Program-made: the position numbers and the translations under genes
In this document: in pieces, positions 43,345 through 55,596 of the stretch
How positions within the stretch are numbered: position 1 is the first letter of the stretch
How the letters are laid out: the number at the start of each line of letters is the position of its first letter
The notes under the pieces: model-generated
Database searches by the model: none
Told to the model about the DNA's origin: nothing
Seen by the model: only the letters and a program-made list of their open reading frames with translations
DNA from: Mycogone perniciosa
Taxonomy: Eukaryota; Ascomycota; Sordariomycetes; Hypocreales; Hypocreaceae
Length of the DNA: 64,000 nt
Reading direction: 5' to 3'
Assembly: GCA_025331125.1 (NCBI GenBank)
Contig: JAOALB010000080.1
Location: 1-64,000, forward strand

Positions 43345-45570
43345 ATGGTCCAAGGCAGAGTGCTGGTGATTGCCGGCTCCGACTGCTCCGGCGGGGCGTA
43401 TGTTTCTATTTTCCTTTTCTCTCAGGTTTCTCATGCGACATATGCGGCATCAGGAGTAACCCTCTTTTTGAGTACTGTTCTGTATAAGGGGATGGAATGA
43501 GTTAATACAAGCTGACGTTTTGAGAATCGGGATGGACAATGCAGTGGCCTAGAGGCAGATCAAAAAGTCCTTGCTGCGCATGGATGCTACGCCATGACGG
43601 CGACGACGGCCCTGACGGTGCAGAACACAAAGGGCGTTACTGGGGTCCATGTCGTTCCGTCAGAGTTTGTAGGACGACAGATTGAAGCGTGCATTGAAGA
43701 TATTGGCGTTGATGTTGTAAAGACTGGTAAGTCTGCTGATGAAAATAAGAGAAGAGAAGAGACAGGGAGGCTAATATGCGTGTGATAGGAATGCTGGCTG
43801 CGGCAGAAACTATTGAGATTATCGCAAAGTTGGTAGTCAAGTACAAATTCCCAGCCTTGGTGGTCGATCCGGTAACAGGCACTCTAGTCTTAATGCAAGT
43901 TGAGTAGCATTTCTTGGGCTGACGAGGAGGCTAGGTTATGGTATCAACATCTGGCGCGCAACTCCTCCCCCACGAAGCTATCGACGAACTCACCCGGCAC
44001 CTCCTCCCGCATACCACGCTTCTCACGCCGAACATCCCCGAGGCTAATCTCCTCCTCTCTCAAAATGGGGAGTCAGTGCCGTCTATCCAGTCCGTGAGCG
44101 ATGTAGAGGCCGTGGGTCGCAAGATTCAGGCCTTGGGGCCGAAATGGGTGCTCGTGAAGGGAGGGCATGTACCCTTCCGCAAGGATTTCATAGTGGCAAA
44201 GGAGAAGGGTGAGAGGGAGGTTGTGGTAGATGTGTTGGTTGGACCAGAGGGGAGTGTGGTCCGGGTGATGAGTCCGTGGCAGGAGAGTACGAGTACGCAT
44301 GGGACGGGGTGTTCGTTGGCTTGTAAGTGCGATCCAGGAGATGCCAGTGAAGTGTTTTCTGAAGCTTACGGGATATTGTAGCGGCGATTTCGGCGCGGTT
44401 GGCTCAGGGGGCGGATGTCCCGAGTGCAGTCCGGGCGGCGTGTCGATATATCGAGGGTGGAATCAGGACCGCGCCGAAGCTGGGAGGTGGGAATGGGCCG
44501 CTGGATCATTTCCACTCGACATACACACTGCCTTTCTCTCCGTGAGTTATCATTGAACTACAGGGACGACGATTCTGTAGATTGGTGGGATATAGAACTG
44601 ACATTGGTGATAGAGGCTACTTTGTCGAGTATCTGCTCGAACGTCCTGATGTTAAGGACGTATGGAAGACATTTATCCATCACCCATTCGTTATGGCCCT
44701 AGGAAATGGAACATTGCCACTAGAGTCGTTCAAAGGGTACATTATCCAGGACTATCTCTATCTTGTAAGTTGCAATTGCGCGAGACTTTTTGTCTGGGTG
44801 AAGAGCTCATCGTGTTCAGATTCACTTCTCGCGGGCCAATGCCCTGGCGGCGTACAAATCAAAGAACATTGACGACATATCAAAGGTGAGCATACCCTCA
44901 CTCACCATTCAGAACATGCCCATTGACATTGTAATTACAGGCAAATGAGATTATCGGACACATCGCTCACGAAATGAAGCTGCACATCAACTACTGCAAG
45001 TCCTTTGGAATCCCAGAATCCGAGATCCAAGCTACAGAAGAACACCAAGGTATTTCCCACCCATCTATATCCCCATCTTTAGCTTGCTTCAGCTCATGCG
45101 TTCATATTAACCCCAGCCTGCACCGCTTACACGCGGTATGTCCTCGATGTCGGCCAAAGTGAAGATTGGCTAGCTCTGCAGATAGCCCTGGCTCCGTGTA
45201 TATTGGGCTACGGCGCCGTTGCCACCATGCTGCATGCGCACGCCGACACGAAACAGGACGGTAACACGTATTGGCCATGGATTGAGAATTACGCTGCGGA
45301 TGATTATGTTGAGGCGGTGCGGTTGGATCGCGGTATGTTCCTCTTCCATTGGGCTTTTTTTTTTCCTTTTCGTGGCTGACCTGAGTAAACGGTTATAGAG
45401 ATGCTGGAGAAGAATGTGCAACTGCAGTCACCGAGTAGGATAGAGGAGTTGGTCAAGATCTTTATCCATGCTACCAAGGTAAGGAGGGTCACGATGATTG
45501 TTGTAAGGGGGTTACTGACAGATCGATTTAGATGGAGATTGGCTTTTGGGAAATGTTTCCCTCTAAATAA
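43345..45570 (+). CDS. THI20: HMP/HMP-P kinase fused to TenA domain (THI20-like)
   Basis: Eleven exons: 43345-43397, 43545-43726, 43789-43871, 43935-44322, 44382-44541, 44614-44764, 44820-44885, 44941-45049, 45117-45332, 45399-45478, 45532-45570; 508 residues. The N-terminal ThiD part phosphorylates hydroxymethylpyrimidine and its phosphate for thiamine synthesis: VIAGSDCSGGAGLEADQ, then MTATTALTVQNT, then TPNIPEANLLL, WVLVKGGH and the catalytic GTGCSLASAISA. The C-terminal TenA part (from about GYFVEYLLERPDVKDVWKTF) is the thiaminase II/aminopyrimidine hydrolase type, with FKGYIIQDYLYL, HEMKLHINYCKSFGI, the cysteine in ACTAYTRYVLD, and a closing MEIGFWEMFPSK. The order is that of yeast Thi20. 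Ten short introns in 2.2 kb make it by far the most interrupted gene here; all phases agree. Confidence 0.92.
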
Positions 45571-45950
45571 GCGGTAGTCACTTGCGTGGCTATCAATATA
45601 AATAAATTTCTCTCTCTACTGGCTGAGCATTGTGTGTTGTCAAGGGGTGATCAGACATGCCTCTCGTTGACGATGGAGATTCTCCTTTCTATTCTGTTAC
45701 ATCACGCTTCTAGAATCACTTTCTGGTACCACCTTGCTCGCAGCTGCAGGTAACGACAACCTCCAGTCAGTCGACACTCTCCTCGGGGCAGAGACATAGT
45801 TTAATGTTATTATGAGATCGAGATAGCACAGCCTTTAACATTGAGTATCCCATAGCAATTCTAAAATTAAACCAGAACACCCCTTGTCAGTTATTACTAT
45901 TCTAGACTTTTACCACAGTTCCAAACCATTACTACCACTCTCCTAACTCT
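45571..45950. other. Convergent 3' region
   Basis: 380 bp between the stops of the THI20-like gene and the membrane protein. No feature is seen. Confidence 0.5.
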
Positions 45951-47682
45951 TTATTTCCTGCCCTTCCCTTCTTCCCCCTTGAACTCATCGCCACTAACAT
46001 TGCTACCCAGTATTTCGACATCAACCCGTCGCGGCTCCTCCCCATCCGGCATCATCATATCGAGACCCGGCGAAGGTGGCAATTCTGGTACAGGCGGGGC
46101 TTCCTCCCCTCCGGCTGCGGCTTCAGCAGCGCGTTGCTCTGCTCGCTTAACCCGTCCGACTTGTTGTCTAACCCACGAATTTACAGTGCGGTATCGTGGA
46201 GGCGAGTCCTCCGATGCGACGGTGTACACTGTGTCCCTGTTCCGTGGGTCTTCGGCCGCAGCGCTGGTGGTGTTGCAAGCTTCGGTGATGCTCGCGAGTG
46301 TAGTAGGTTCGACGACTCTGGTGCGCGTGTGCTTGGTTACGGCTGCGGAGGGAGGTATGAGGAAGTCCCCGTCGCCGAACCCGGATGATAGAGAGGAGAT
46401 TTCGCTAAGGCGGTAAGGTAAATCGGTGTCCTTTGGAAGAGGAGTGTTGTTCAGTTGGGCTTCCTCACTAGGGGCATCATTGGCTGCTGCTGTTACTACT
46501 ACTGCTGGTGGAGCTGTTGGAGATGGTAACGGAGGAACGAGCATATCTGGAGCAAGGAGATCAGGCATAGACTCGCGAGGCAATGGCTTCCTAATAACCA
46601 TGCCGTATGAGTTAATCCTGACCTTCTCCTGTGGCCCCTGGGACTTTTCATTCCAGACACCAGCCGCCGTAGCTGCGGCTGCATGTTTCTCGTTGGCAAA
46701 GAAGTCATCCGAGTGTGAATCGTCGTCATCAAGGTTAGTCCAGCCCCGGGAGTCAGAGGAGTTGCTCTCCTTGAAGAAGGGGACTTTGTTTCCGAGGTTT
46801 CTGAAGACCCGGTGAGGACCTTTGAATGTGCGCTGGAAGAAGTTGGTTTGCCAGACGCTGTACCGGCGGGTGGCCTTTTTATCTGAAGAACGCCAGACGA
46901 ACCATGCCAGGGCTATGAGGATGATGGTACCAACTAAATGCGAGTTAGTTGTGGTCAAGACAAGACGAGGACTTGAAAGACTTACCAATTGAGCCAGAGG
47001 CAATCAAGGCCTTTTCTCCCGGATTCATTCCCGCAGGACGGGCAAGTTCCGCATCTCGGGCCGCTGTTGCAATCTCCTTCGGAGCACTGGTCGTTTGACT
47101 GGCCAGAGTCGTAGATGGTACTGCTGGAACCTCACTGGAAGCCCCCTTGGGCACATCAGTAGAGTACGCCGCATCAGCAGTAGTGAAGGTGGAAAACGAC
47201 AGCGTAGACGTGCTGGTCACAACCTTGGTAGGCTGAGCGGGCGCCACGACTTGAGGGCTATCCGGAGCATCTGTATACCCCGGCAGCGCCGCAGTGAGGG
47301 TGATTCGAGGTCTTCGTACGGTAGAATCATCTCCAGGAGGCAGGATCAGTGTCTTTGGTGGAGGCGGCAGGAGAGACGATTTCGCGGGCGGTGCCTCGGT
47401 ACCAGGGCCTTTCCCGGGCTCTGATTCATCTGACGAGTCCGAATCATTGGAGTCGTCAGAGTCATCGGGCACCCGAGAAGCAGCGTCGGGTTCATCTCTC
47501 CGGGACAGCACATCGACTTTGAAGTTGCTGCCATGTGGTAATCTCTTCCTCCGCTGAATTCCATGTTGGTCGTTCTCAATATCTTCCTCGCTCTCATCGC
47601 CTCTTGCCCAGTGTGGGAAGTCGACGGCGGACCGCCATCGCAAGGCCGATTTACGCCGTCCTGCCTCAGCTGCTGGAGCCAT
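45951..47682 (-). CDS. Single-pass membrane protein with Ser/Thr/Pro-rich domain
   Basis: Two exons on the minus strand: 47682-46986 and 46933-45951; 559 residues. One clear membrane segment lies at about 225-246 (ALIASGSIVGTIILIALAWFVW), followed by a basic stop (RSSDKKATRR) that predicts a cytosolic C-terminal half. The segment before it is Ser/Thr/Ala/Pro-rich (about 140-215), resembling O-mannosylated stalks of fungal cell-wall sensors, preceded by an acidic Asp/Ser run (DDSDDSNDSDSSDESE). The cytosolic part is disordered and contains SYGMVIRKPLP and a coiled EDSPPRYRTVNSWVRQQVGRVKRAEQRAAEAA block near the end. No signal peptide is visible from Met 47682 or the upstream Met 47712, so topology is uncertain. 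The function is not known to me. The intron lies inside the membrane-segment code. Confidence 0.68.
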
Positions 47683-50277
47683 GGCTCTCTCCTCCCACGT
47701 CCCTCCTCTCAAACCCGGGAAGTTCTGCTGCTATGTGACACTGCGCTGAACGTGCTTCTCTGCTAGTTCATGGTTCACACTTTGAGTGGTTGATCCCAGG
47801 GAACGGATGTGAAATGAGTGTTGTAGATGTTTCTCGACAAGGATATCAGAGACGGAGGGCAAGGATATCTTATTTCTCACAGAGGAACCAAAACTAGTAA
47901 GAACGAATGCAATACCGGTAAGAAGATAACGTCTAAAAGGTCCTGCCTTTTACTTTCAACGAAAGTATCGAAATGAATAAAGTTTGTGTGGAAACGAAGG
48001 ATCAACAAAGATCTGACTTTCGCGAGTCAGGATATTACGAGAAGAAGAAGGATTGGGAAAAGAGAAGGATCAAAACATCTAGAACATCATAAGAAAAGCT
48101 GTAACAAGAAAAGAAAAATGTTCATCGTGGGGCCGCTGTGTGACAGGATAGACAGTCTCAGTAAAGATGCATAAACTTAAGTCTTTCCGCATGAAGATCA
48201 AGCCTCAAGGGGGCTTACATGCTTGGCATTTTCCCGCCCAGTGACGTGGCACAGATGCTCTCGTGCCCCCTTCTTGGTCGGCATTTGATCGGTCTTTGGG
48301 GGCGTATGATTCTGGGAGGGGCCTCTCTCACGATCGAGTTTGAAGTGCACGGGAGATGTGGCGTGACAGAGGATGAGATAGGTGACCTAGATTTCAGGCC
48401 CCGGTCACTGAATCAAAACATGGCAGAGTTTCCCTGTAGTGTATAGCCGCAGGAGGGTGTGAGAGTGGTTTTCATGAGACGGATGAGACATAATAGTGTG
48501 TGGCGATGCCAGAGCGTCATAGCGACGGCGACGGCGAACGGTCCACCATACTATGTTTAGGATCGCTTTTGAATGCGGAGAGGGTTCGGTTGGTCGATAG
48601 GCAAAAAGAGGTGCGACAAGGAGGTGCAAGAGATGTGTTGTTGGAAGGTTTCAGGTTATCTATTTGGAGATGGTCTGACGCGTATCGGCAGACCAGGGGT
48701 TGTAACCCTCCTGTCTGTTCTTCTGGCAAACCAAGAGTCACCTGCTTTTAGTGCAAAAAAAAATGTTATAAAGATGGTCTTTATGTAGAGTTTTGCCAAG
48801 GCATCTATGTTTGACAAATCATCGTAGAGACGGGATGCCATGGCTGTGGAAGTACGGAGTACGGAGGGCATAAACCGATTGGTATTCAGAGATGGGATGG
48901 TAAACACAGGTTATAGATGCCCATCATTCCTGTCTTTTACAGCAGTCTCGGCCATCTCTATGGATGATCAATCGTCAAAAATATCTGAAGACTATTCGTT
49001 AGGAACTCCAAGTAGAATTTACATGGAATAGATACGGAAGCACGGACATATTGGCGCCATCACCAGGCATCTCAACATCTCATCCCACGCCATGCCGCAC
49101 CTAAAATATCTCCAAACAAGGAACGTTGTTACTAAATCCTACTGTTCAACTCTTATTAATATAAGTTCAAATCTGTTAAGATACATGGGGAACCAAAACA
49201 GGTGAAGTTGTTTTAAAAGCCATCACGAGAATCATCACTCACCTCCCATTCTAACCATCCAAGATCTGATCAGTGTTGTAGCGGCTCAATTACCTCACCT
49301 ACAGACGTATCGGGATTTACGGTGGCCGATGGCTCTTAGAAGACCAAAAAGCAGGCGAACAGGTCCCATTTCGCGGTATGTATCAGGTTTGTTCTGATAC
49401 CAACTACACAGCCAACAACTATATGCTGACATGTGAAGGGGCTTATCACAACCACCTGGATAGCAGTAAATAAACTCAATCACAGAACACACATCATCGA
49501 GATCTGGATCTACAGGAACACCCTGTTCCCGGGATGAGATAATGCGCAGCCCACATGCAAAAGCTTGTCATCAACCGCACTCTTCCTATCCTAACCAATA
49601 CCCCAGAACCTTGTCGTATTTTTACGGGTCTCCCCAGAATATCCCGATACAGCTTGCCGGCAAGAGCAAAAAGTAGTAGTAGTAGTATTCAGCATCAGAG
49701 AGGGCCATTAACTGGAGGGGCCTCGGCATGTGCTGGCTACGGGAGTATCCGAAAAGCGAGGCATACCGAGATGGCGGGCCAGGCCGGATGATAACGGAGG
49801 AACGGAGTGACTGAGGCTCAGCATTTATTGTCGTGCCCACAACACGTCAGAATCGGCCTTTGTTAACCTTCCAGTAAACATATCAAGGCCTCAGAGGAGA
49901 AATATTTATGTTATCCATGCGTATCTGTAAAACTTCTGCCTTCTTATCATCGACTTTGATAACAGCACTAGGAAAGCTGAAGTGGGCGCTGCTCCAATCA
50001 ATTCTGCGTCATTAAATTTTTTTTAATAGACGAATCGGGGGAAAAAACCAATTCGTCAATCCGTCAGCGTCATTCGCCTTTTTTCCCTTGCCCTAGCTCT
50101 TCGGCCCAAAAAAACATCATTTTGAAGCTTCAAGTTTCAACCCTAGCACACTCTAAACTGCTTTTGCGCGCCATTTGATCATTCTTTGAGAATACCTAAT
50201 ATCTCTATTTTCTTTTGCTGTTATTGCGACGTTCCTCCTCCGTGTTGAAGGTGGCCGGAATCGGTGTTCCGAAGCAA
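47683..50277. other. Divergent intergenic region
   Basis: 2.6 kb between divergent starts with no supportable gene. GTACGGAGTAC at 48852-48862 belongs to the dispersed palindrome family, and a short AGT repeat lies near 49672-49686. Just upstream of the NADH dehydrogenase start the sequence is open in frame from about 50215 without an ATG. Confidence 0.5.
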
Positions 50278-52151
50278 ATGGCTTCACCCGCCCAAGCTAT
50301 GAGTGCCCTCGCAAGGGTTGGCCGATCAGGCCCCAATGGCGTTGTCGCATCAAGAGCTCTGTCTACAGCTTCAATGGCGACAATGCTGCGATCTGCTACG
50401 AGACCGACTGTTGCCATGAAGCTGGGCAACTCTGGTCGCATCGCCTTTCGACGAGCCTACGCCGATGAGGCACCAAAGCCCAAGCCTGGCAAGCTGCGAA
50501 GAACGTTCAGGTGGGCATGGAGACTGACCTACCTCTCTACCATTGGACTTGTTGGCTTTACTGCCTTTACTGTCTATCAAGATCGACACCCTGACGAACA
50601 ATACGAGCCCGATCCCAATAAGAAGACGCTGGTGATTCTTGGTAAGCGATATCGCAGCTCAATGCCCTCCTGCGCGCGCGCATGTGAATCATATCACTAA
50701 CCACCATCAGGTACCGGCTGGGGCTCCGTCGCTCTTCTCAAGAAGCTCGATACCGAGAACTACAATGTCGTCGTCGTCTCTCCTCGCAACTACTTCCTCT
50801 TCACCCCTCTGCTGCCCTCATGCACCACGGGCACCATCGAGCACCGCTCCATCATGGAGCCTGTCCGCGCTATCCTCCGTGGCAAGAAGGCCGCTGCCAA
50901 GTACTACGAAGCCGAAGCCACGTCCATCGACCCCGAGCGCAAGGTTGTCAGGATTGCCGACAACTCCGAGATCAAGGGTGCGACTTCGGAGACTGAGATT
51001 CCATATGATATGCTCGTCATTGGTGTTGGCGCGGAGAACGCAACATTCGGCATTCCCGGCGTGAGGGAGCACAGCTGCTTCCTGAAGGAGATTGGCGATG
51101 CCCAGCAGATTCGCAAGAAGATCATGGACTGTGTCGAGACGGCTGCCTTCAAGGGTCAGACTCCTGAGGAGGTGGACCGACTGATGCATATGGTCGTCGT
51201 TGGTGGTGGTCCCACCGGCGTTGAATTTGCTGGTGAGCTCCAGGACTTCTTTGAGGAGGATATCAAGAAGCTGGTTCCCGAGATCAGCCCGCGCTTCAAG
51301 GTCACCCTCATCGAGGCTCTGCCCAATGTCCTCCCCTCCTTCTCCAAGACTCTGATTGACTACACCGAGAACACTCTCCGTGAGGAGAAGATTGATATCA
51401 AGACCAAGACTGTGGTCAAGAAGGTCACGGACAAGTCTGTTCTGGCTGAGGCTACCCGCCCCGACGGCTCCAAGGAGAGTGTTGAGATTCCCTACGGATT
51501 ACTTGTCTGGGCTACCGGCAATGCTGTCCGCCCCATCATCAAGGACCTCATTTCCCAGATCCCTGCCCAGAGGGACTCACGCCGCGGTCTTGCCGTGAAT
51601 GAGTATCTCGTCGTACAGGGCGCGCGCGACATCTGGGCTGTTGGCGACTGCGCCGTCGCCGGATACGCCCCCACTGCTCAGGTCGCCTCCCAGGAGGGCA
51701 GCTTCCTTGGCCGCCTGTTCAATAACATGGCCAAGACCGAGAACCACGAGGCTCGCATCCAGGAGTTGAGCAGCAAGCTGAACATTCAAGCCGGCAACTC
51801 GGCCGAGGCTGCCCAGGAAATTGAGCTTCTGGAGAGGCAGCTAAAGAAGATTCGGGATGTTAAGCCCTTCAAGTACAGCCACCAGGGCAGCCTGGCCTAC
51901 ATTGGCAGTGAGAAGGCCGTTGCAGATGTGAGCTGGTGGAACGGCAACCTTGCCACGGGCGGTAGCCTGACCTACTTGTTCTGGAGGAGCGCGTATCTGT
52001 CAATGTGCTTCAGCAGTAAGTTACATTTACCCCTAATGTTTACGTGTCTAGACCCATCTCAGCTAACATGATCACAGCGCGGAATCGCGTTCTGGTCCTC
52101 TTGGACTGGCTCAAGTCCAAGGCCTTTGGCCGTGACGTTTCCCGGGAGTAA
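50278..52151 (+). CDS. Alternative (type II) NADH:ubiquinone oxidoreductase, mitochondrial
   Basis: Three exons: 50278-50641, 50711-52015, 52078-52151; 580 residues. It is a rotenone-insensitive NDH-2 enzyme passing electrons from NADH to ubiquinone without pumping protons, at the inner mitochondrial membrane. The first ~65 residues are a basic, Ser/Ala-rich presequence; a hydrophobic segment (about 83-101, LTYLSTIGLVGFTAFTVY) precedes the enzyme and suggests anchoring with the catalytic part facing the intermembrane space (external type, inferred). The FAD-binding GTGWGS is at 122-127, the NADH-binding GGGPTG at 286-291, and the second FAD block is DIWAVGDCA. The C-terminal amphipathic anchor (LFWRSAYLSMCFS, then RNRVLVLLDWLKSKAFGRDVSRE) is complete. 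No EF-hand insert is seen. Confidence 0.92.
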
Positions 52152-53156
52152 AAGAAAATGGATTGTGTAAAACAGCGGCGAGCGAGCCGCGCATTATACC
52201 ACGAGCTAATGAATCCTCATGTTTGTTTGCTTGTGGCGTTTGCTCTACCTTTTAGAGCAGACATGTTTCTCATGATATAGATCGGGCTTTTTAAAAAACA
52301 TACTTGGGCGGGACTAATAGACATGAAAAACGGGGTTAGGATGGATGACGTTGCCTCTCAGGTTTCTTGTAACTTATGCTTGTTTTATCTGGTTCTGGGT
52401 GGGAGAACAGGACTCCTAGAAAGGGCGGAAATGTGAAATTTGGACAACCCTATGCTTCCAGTGCCTTGTCCACTGTAACCTGTGACCTGCGAATGTGACC
52501 TGGTGTATTTCTTGGTCCCGTGTTCAGCTGTTGCCATCCAAGCTAAGGCCTATTACATTGATTCACCATTTCCCGCTCTGCCTTGTGACTGAACTATCGA
52601 CACAAAAGACACTCCTCTCACAATCCGATAATACCCAAACAACATACCATCATAAAAAACCACAAGAGGTAAAAATACCACGACCGCTGGATTTAATACT
52701 ACGGGTTAAAATCTGCTGTGAGCGAGCAAAGCACACCCCTGCAGGGTAGGGACTTGAGCTGCAAAGCTGAAACCAGAACGCTTACCTCAGCAAGTCGCCA
52801 CCACGCGGGTACGTACCTTCCCGCGCATTCGATTTTTTCTTCTTAGCGTCAAATAAATTGGCGAGGGAAGGAAAGGTGAAAAAAAAAATCAGGCGCAAGC
52901 AGACATTGCCTCCGACTCTTCTTTTTTCCCTTCTTTCAATCCTCCAAAACCTACACCCAACCTCATCCTCTCTGTCCCTGCACTCTCTTTCTTTTCCATC
53001 ACACCACAGAGGGATAAATCTATCGGATTCGCTGCAGCCTCGTCGTTTCGACGCGTCTCTTCTCCGTCTCCCTTTTATTTCCCCCAAGAAGCGGCGAAAC
53101 TGATAACCGCGTCCGATCTCTCAACCTTTTACGATCTACCCCTTCCTCAACTCAAG
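52152..53156. other. Intergenic between the NADH dehydrogenase and DBP2
   Basis: Contains the 3' region of the upstream gene and the DBP2 promoter. The last ~250 bp are strongly pyrimidine-rich, as is typical of highly expressed fungal genes. No gene is seen. Confidence 0.5.
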
Positions 53157-55596
53157 ATGTCTGGCTACGAAGGTGGACGATCCAGCGGCGGCGGCGGCTA
53201 CAATGGTAGCGGCGGCGGTGGATATGGTGGTGGAAGAGGTGGTTATGGCCGTGATCGGGGTGATCGTGGCGGTGATCGAAATGGCCGCGGAGGTGGTGGT
53301 GGCTATGGCGGTGGACATGGCGGAGAGTGAGTATCCCTTCACAACATCCCCGTAGTCATTTCATTCTTGTCTCCCTTGGCGCCCTGGTGTTTCCCGGAAG
53401 CCAACCATTCGGCCTTAGGAATCAAGTGGCGTTTAACTAACTAGTCGCAATAGTCGCAACGGTTACTCCAACGGCAATGGCAACAGCAACGGCTTCGGAG
53501 GTGGTGGCTATGGAGGTGGCTACGGCGGCGGCGGCGGCGGCGGTGGTGGTGACCGAATGGGCCACCTCGGTGCTGGTCTGCAGAAGCAGGAATGGGGTAT
53601 GTCAACGTCGCCATATCAACTTGTTTTGTAGCCTGCTAACCAGAATCCAGACTTGACCTCCCTCCCCAAGTTCGAGAAGGATTTCTACAAGGAGCACCCA
53701 GACGTCAGCAGCCGCGCCGCTGCTGAAGTAGATGATTTCCGTCAGAAACACCAGATGACCATCGCTGGCCGAGAGGTCCCCAAGCCTGTCGAAACTTTCG
53801 ATGAGGCTGGCTTTCCTCGCTACGTTATGGACGAAGTTAAGGCCCAGGGTTTCCCCGCGCCGACGGCTATTCAATCACAAGGCTGGCCCATGGCGCTCTC
53901 TGGACGTGATGTCGTTGGCATTGCTGAGACTGGTTCCGGAAAGACCCTGACCTACTGCCTTCCCGCTATCGTTCACATCAACGCCCAGCCTCTACTTGCT
54001 CCTGGTGATGGCCCTATCGTTCTGATCCTGGCCCCGACTCGTGAGCTTGCAGTCCAGATTCAGCAGGAAATCTCCAAGTTTGGCCGTTCATCACGCATTC
54101 GCAACACCTGCGTCTATGGTGGTGTTCCCAAGGGCCCCCAGATCCGTGACCTCTCCCGAGGTGTTGAGGTCTGCATCGCCACTCCCGGCCGTCTGATCGA
54201 CATGCTCGAGGCTGGCAAGACCAACCTTCGCCGTGTGACTTACTTGGTTCTCGACGAGGCTGATCGTATGCTGGATATGGGTTTCGAGCCCCAGATTCGC
54301 AAGATCATTGAGCAAATCCGACCTGACCGACAGACACTCATGTGGTCTGCTACATGGCCCAAGGAAGTTCGTGCCTTGGCTTCCGACTTCCTCAACGACT
54401 TCATCCAGGTCAATATTGGTTCCATGGATCTGTCTGCCAACCACAGGATTACCCAGATTGTCGAGGTCGTGACTGAGATGGAGAAGCGGGATCGCATGAT
54501 TAAGCATCTCGAGAAGACCATGGAAAACAAGGAGAACAAGATCCTCATTTTTGTCGGCACCAAGCGAGTTGCTGACGACATCACCCGATTCCTCCGCCAG
54601 GATGGCTGGCCAGCTCTTTGTTAGTCTTCATCACCCTTCTCGTATCTTCGATTACCATTACTAACCCTATATGCAGCCATTCACGGAGATAAGCAGCAGA
54701 ACGAGCGTGACTGGGTCCTTGATCAGTTCAAGACCGGAAAGAGTCCCATCATGGTTGCTACCGATGTAGCATCCCGTGGTATTGGTATGTATCAACTCTC
54801 CCCTCCCCTCTCCTACCGCAACTTCCAGCAAATCACTTGCTGTACTTTACTCTCGCGTCTAGGGGCTATCTTGATTGCGCGAATCTGCCTGACAAAATCG
54901 TGTCTACATGGTTCTCAACTAGTGGTGGGGTCTTGATCCGTTGTGTAGCTCTTCCTTTGCTATACTCGTATTCCTGCTCTTGTACCTTTCTTACTTCCAT
55001 GGTACAAGTGTGGAGGTTGGCATCTCTTGACCTGATCAAGCTGTCTCCCAAGGCTCCCTGACCCGAGGACCCCGTGACCGCATACTATCCCCAGGATGAT
55101 GGCATTTGACGCACTTGGATTGCCCCAATCTACCAAGGAGTGAAGTACACAGATGGTCGAACACAATTAGCTGTTTCGTCACATTCTCGCGCTGGAAGGT
55201 TGCTACACAAACCCATCTTCGTCTGCTAACCCTTTGCCCAAAGATGTTCGCAACATCACTCATGTGTTGAACTACGATTACCCCAACAACTCGGAGGATT
55301 ACATCCACCGTATTGGTCGTACTGGTCGTGCTGGCGCCAACGGAACGGCTATCACCTTCTTCACAACTGACAGTAAGAATCCCCAACTATATGCGGTTTT
55401 GACTTTCCGTATGCTAATATTCGAAACAGACCAGAAACAGTCCCGTGATCTTGTCAATGTTCTGCAGGAGGCCAAGCAACAGATTGATCCCCGTCTGGCG
55501 GAGATGGCTCGGTATGGTGGTGGTGGTGGCGGGCGTGGATATGGTGGCTATGGGCGTGGACGGGGAGGCGGTAGAGGTGGGTATCGCCGATACTAA
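53157..55596 (+). CDS. DBP2: DEAD-box RNA helicase Dbp2 (p68/DDX5 family)
   Basis: Six exons: 53157-53326, 53454-53596, 53651-54619, 54677-54784, 55244-55372, 55430-55596; 561 residues. It unwinds RNA in the nucleus, acting in mRNP assembly, nonsense-mediated decay and rRNA processing. An N-terminal Gly/Arg/Tyr-rich (RGG) domain (about 1-92) is followed by the Dbp2-type EWDLTSLPKFEKDFY, motif I AETGSGKT (196-203), PTRELA, TPGR, DEAD (306-309), SAT (337-339), ATDVASRGID and HRIGRTGRAG, then an RGG-rich tail ending YRRY. Intron 4 (54785-55243, 459 bp) interrupts the code between RGI and D464. Intron 1 has two in-frame acceptors (53444 and 53453); I use 53453 because the branch-like CTAAC fits it better. 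Confidence 0.94.
54785..55243 (+). other. Long DBP2 intron next to helicase motif V
   Basis: 459 bp, GTATGT donor, CTGCTAAC branch-like site at about 55223-55230, AAAG acceptor at 55243. It is several times longer than the other DBP2 introns (54-127 bp). It contains stops in all frames and is not coding. Yeast DBP2 also has one exceptionally long intron that mediates autoregulation; I recall it at this conserved position. Confidence 0.85.
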
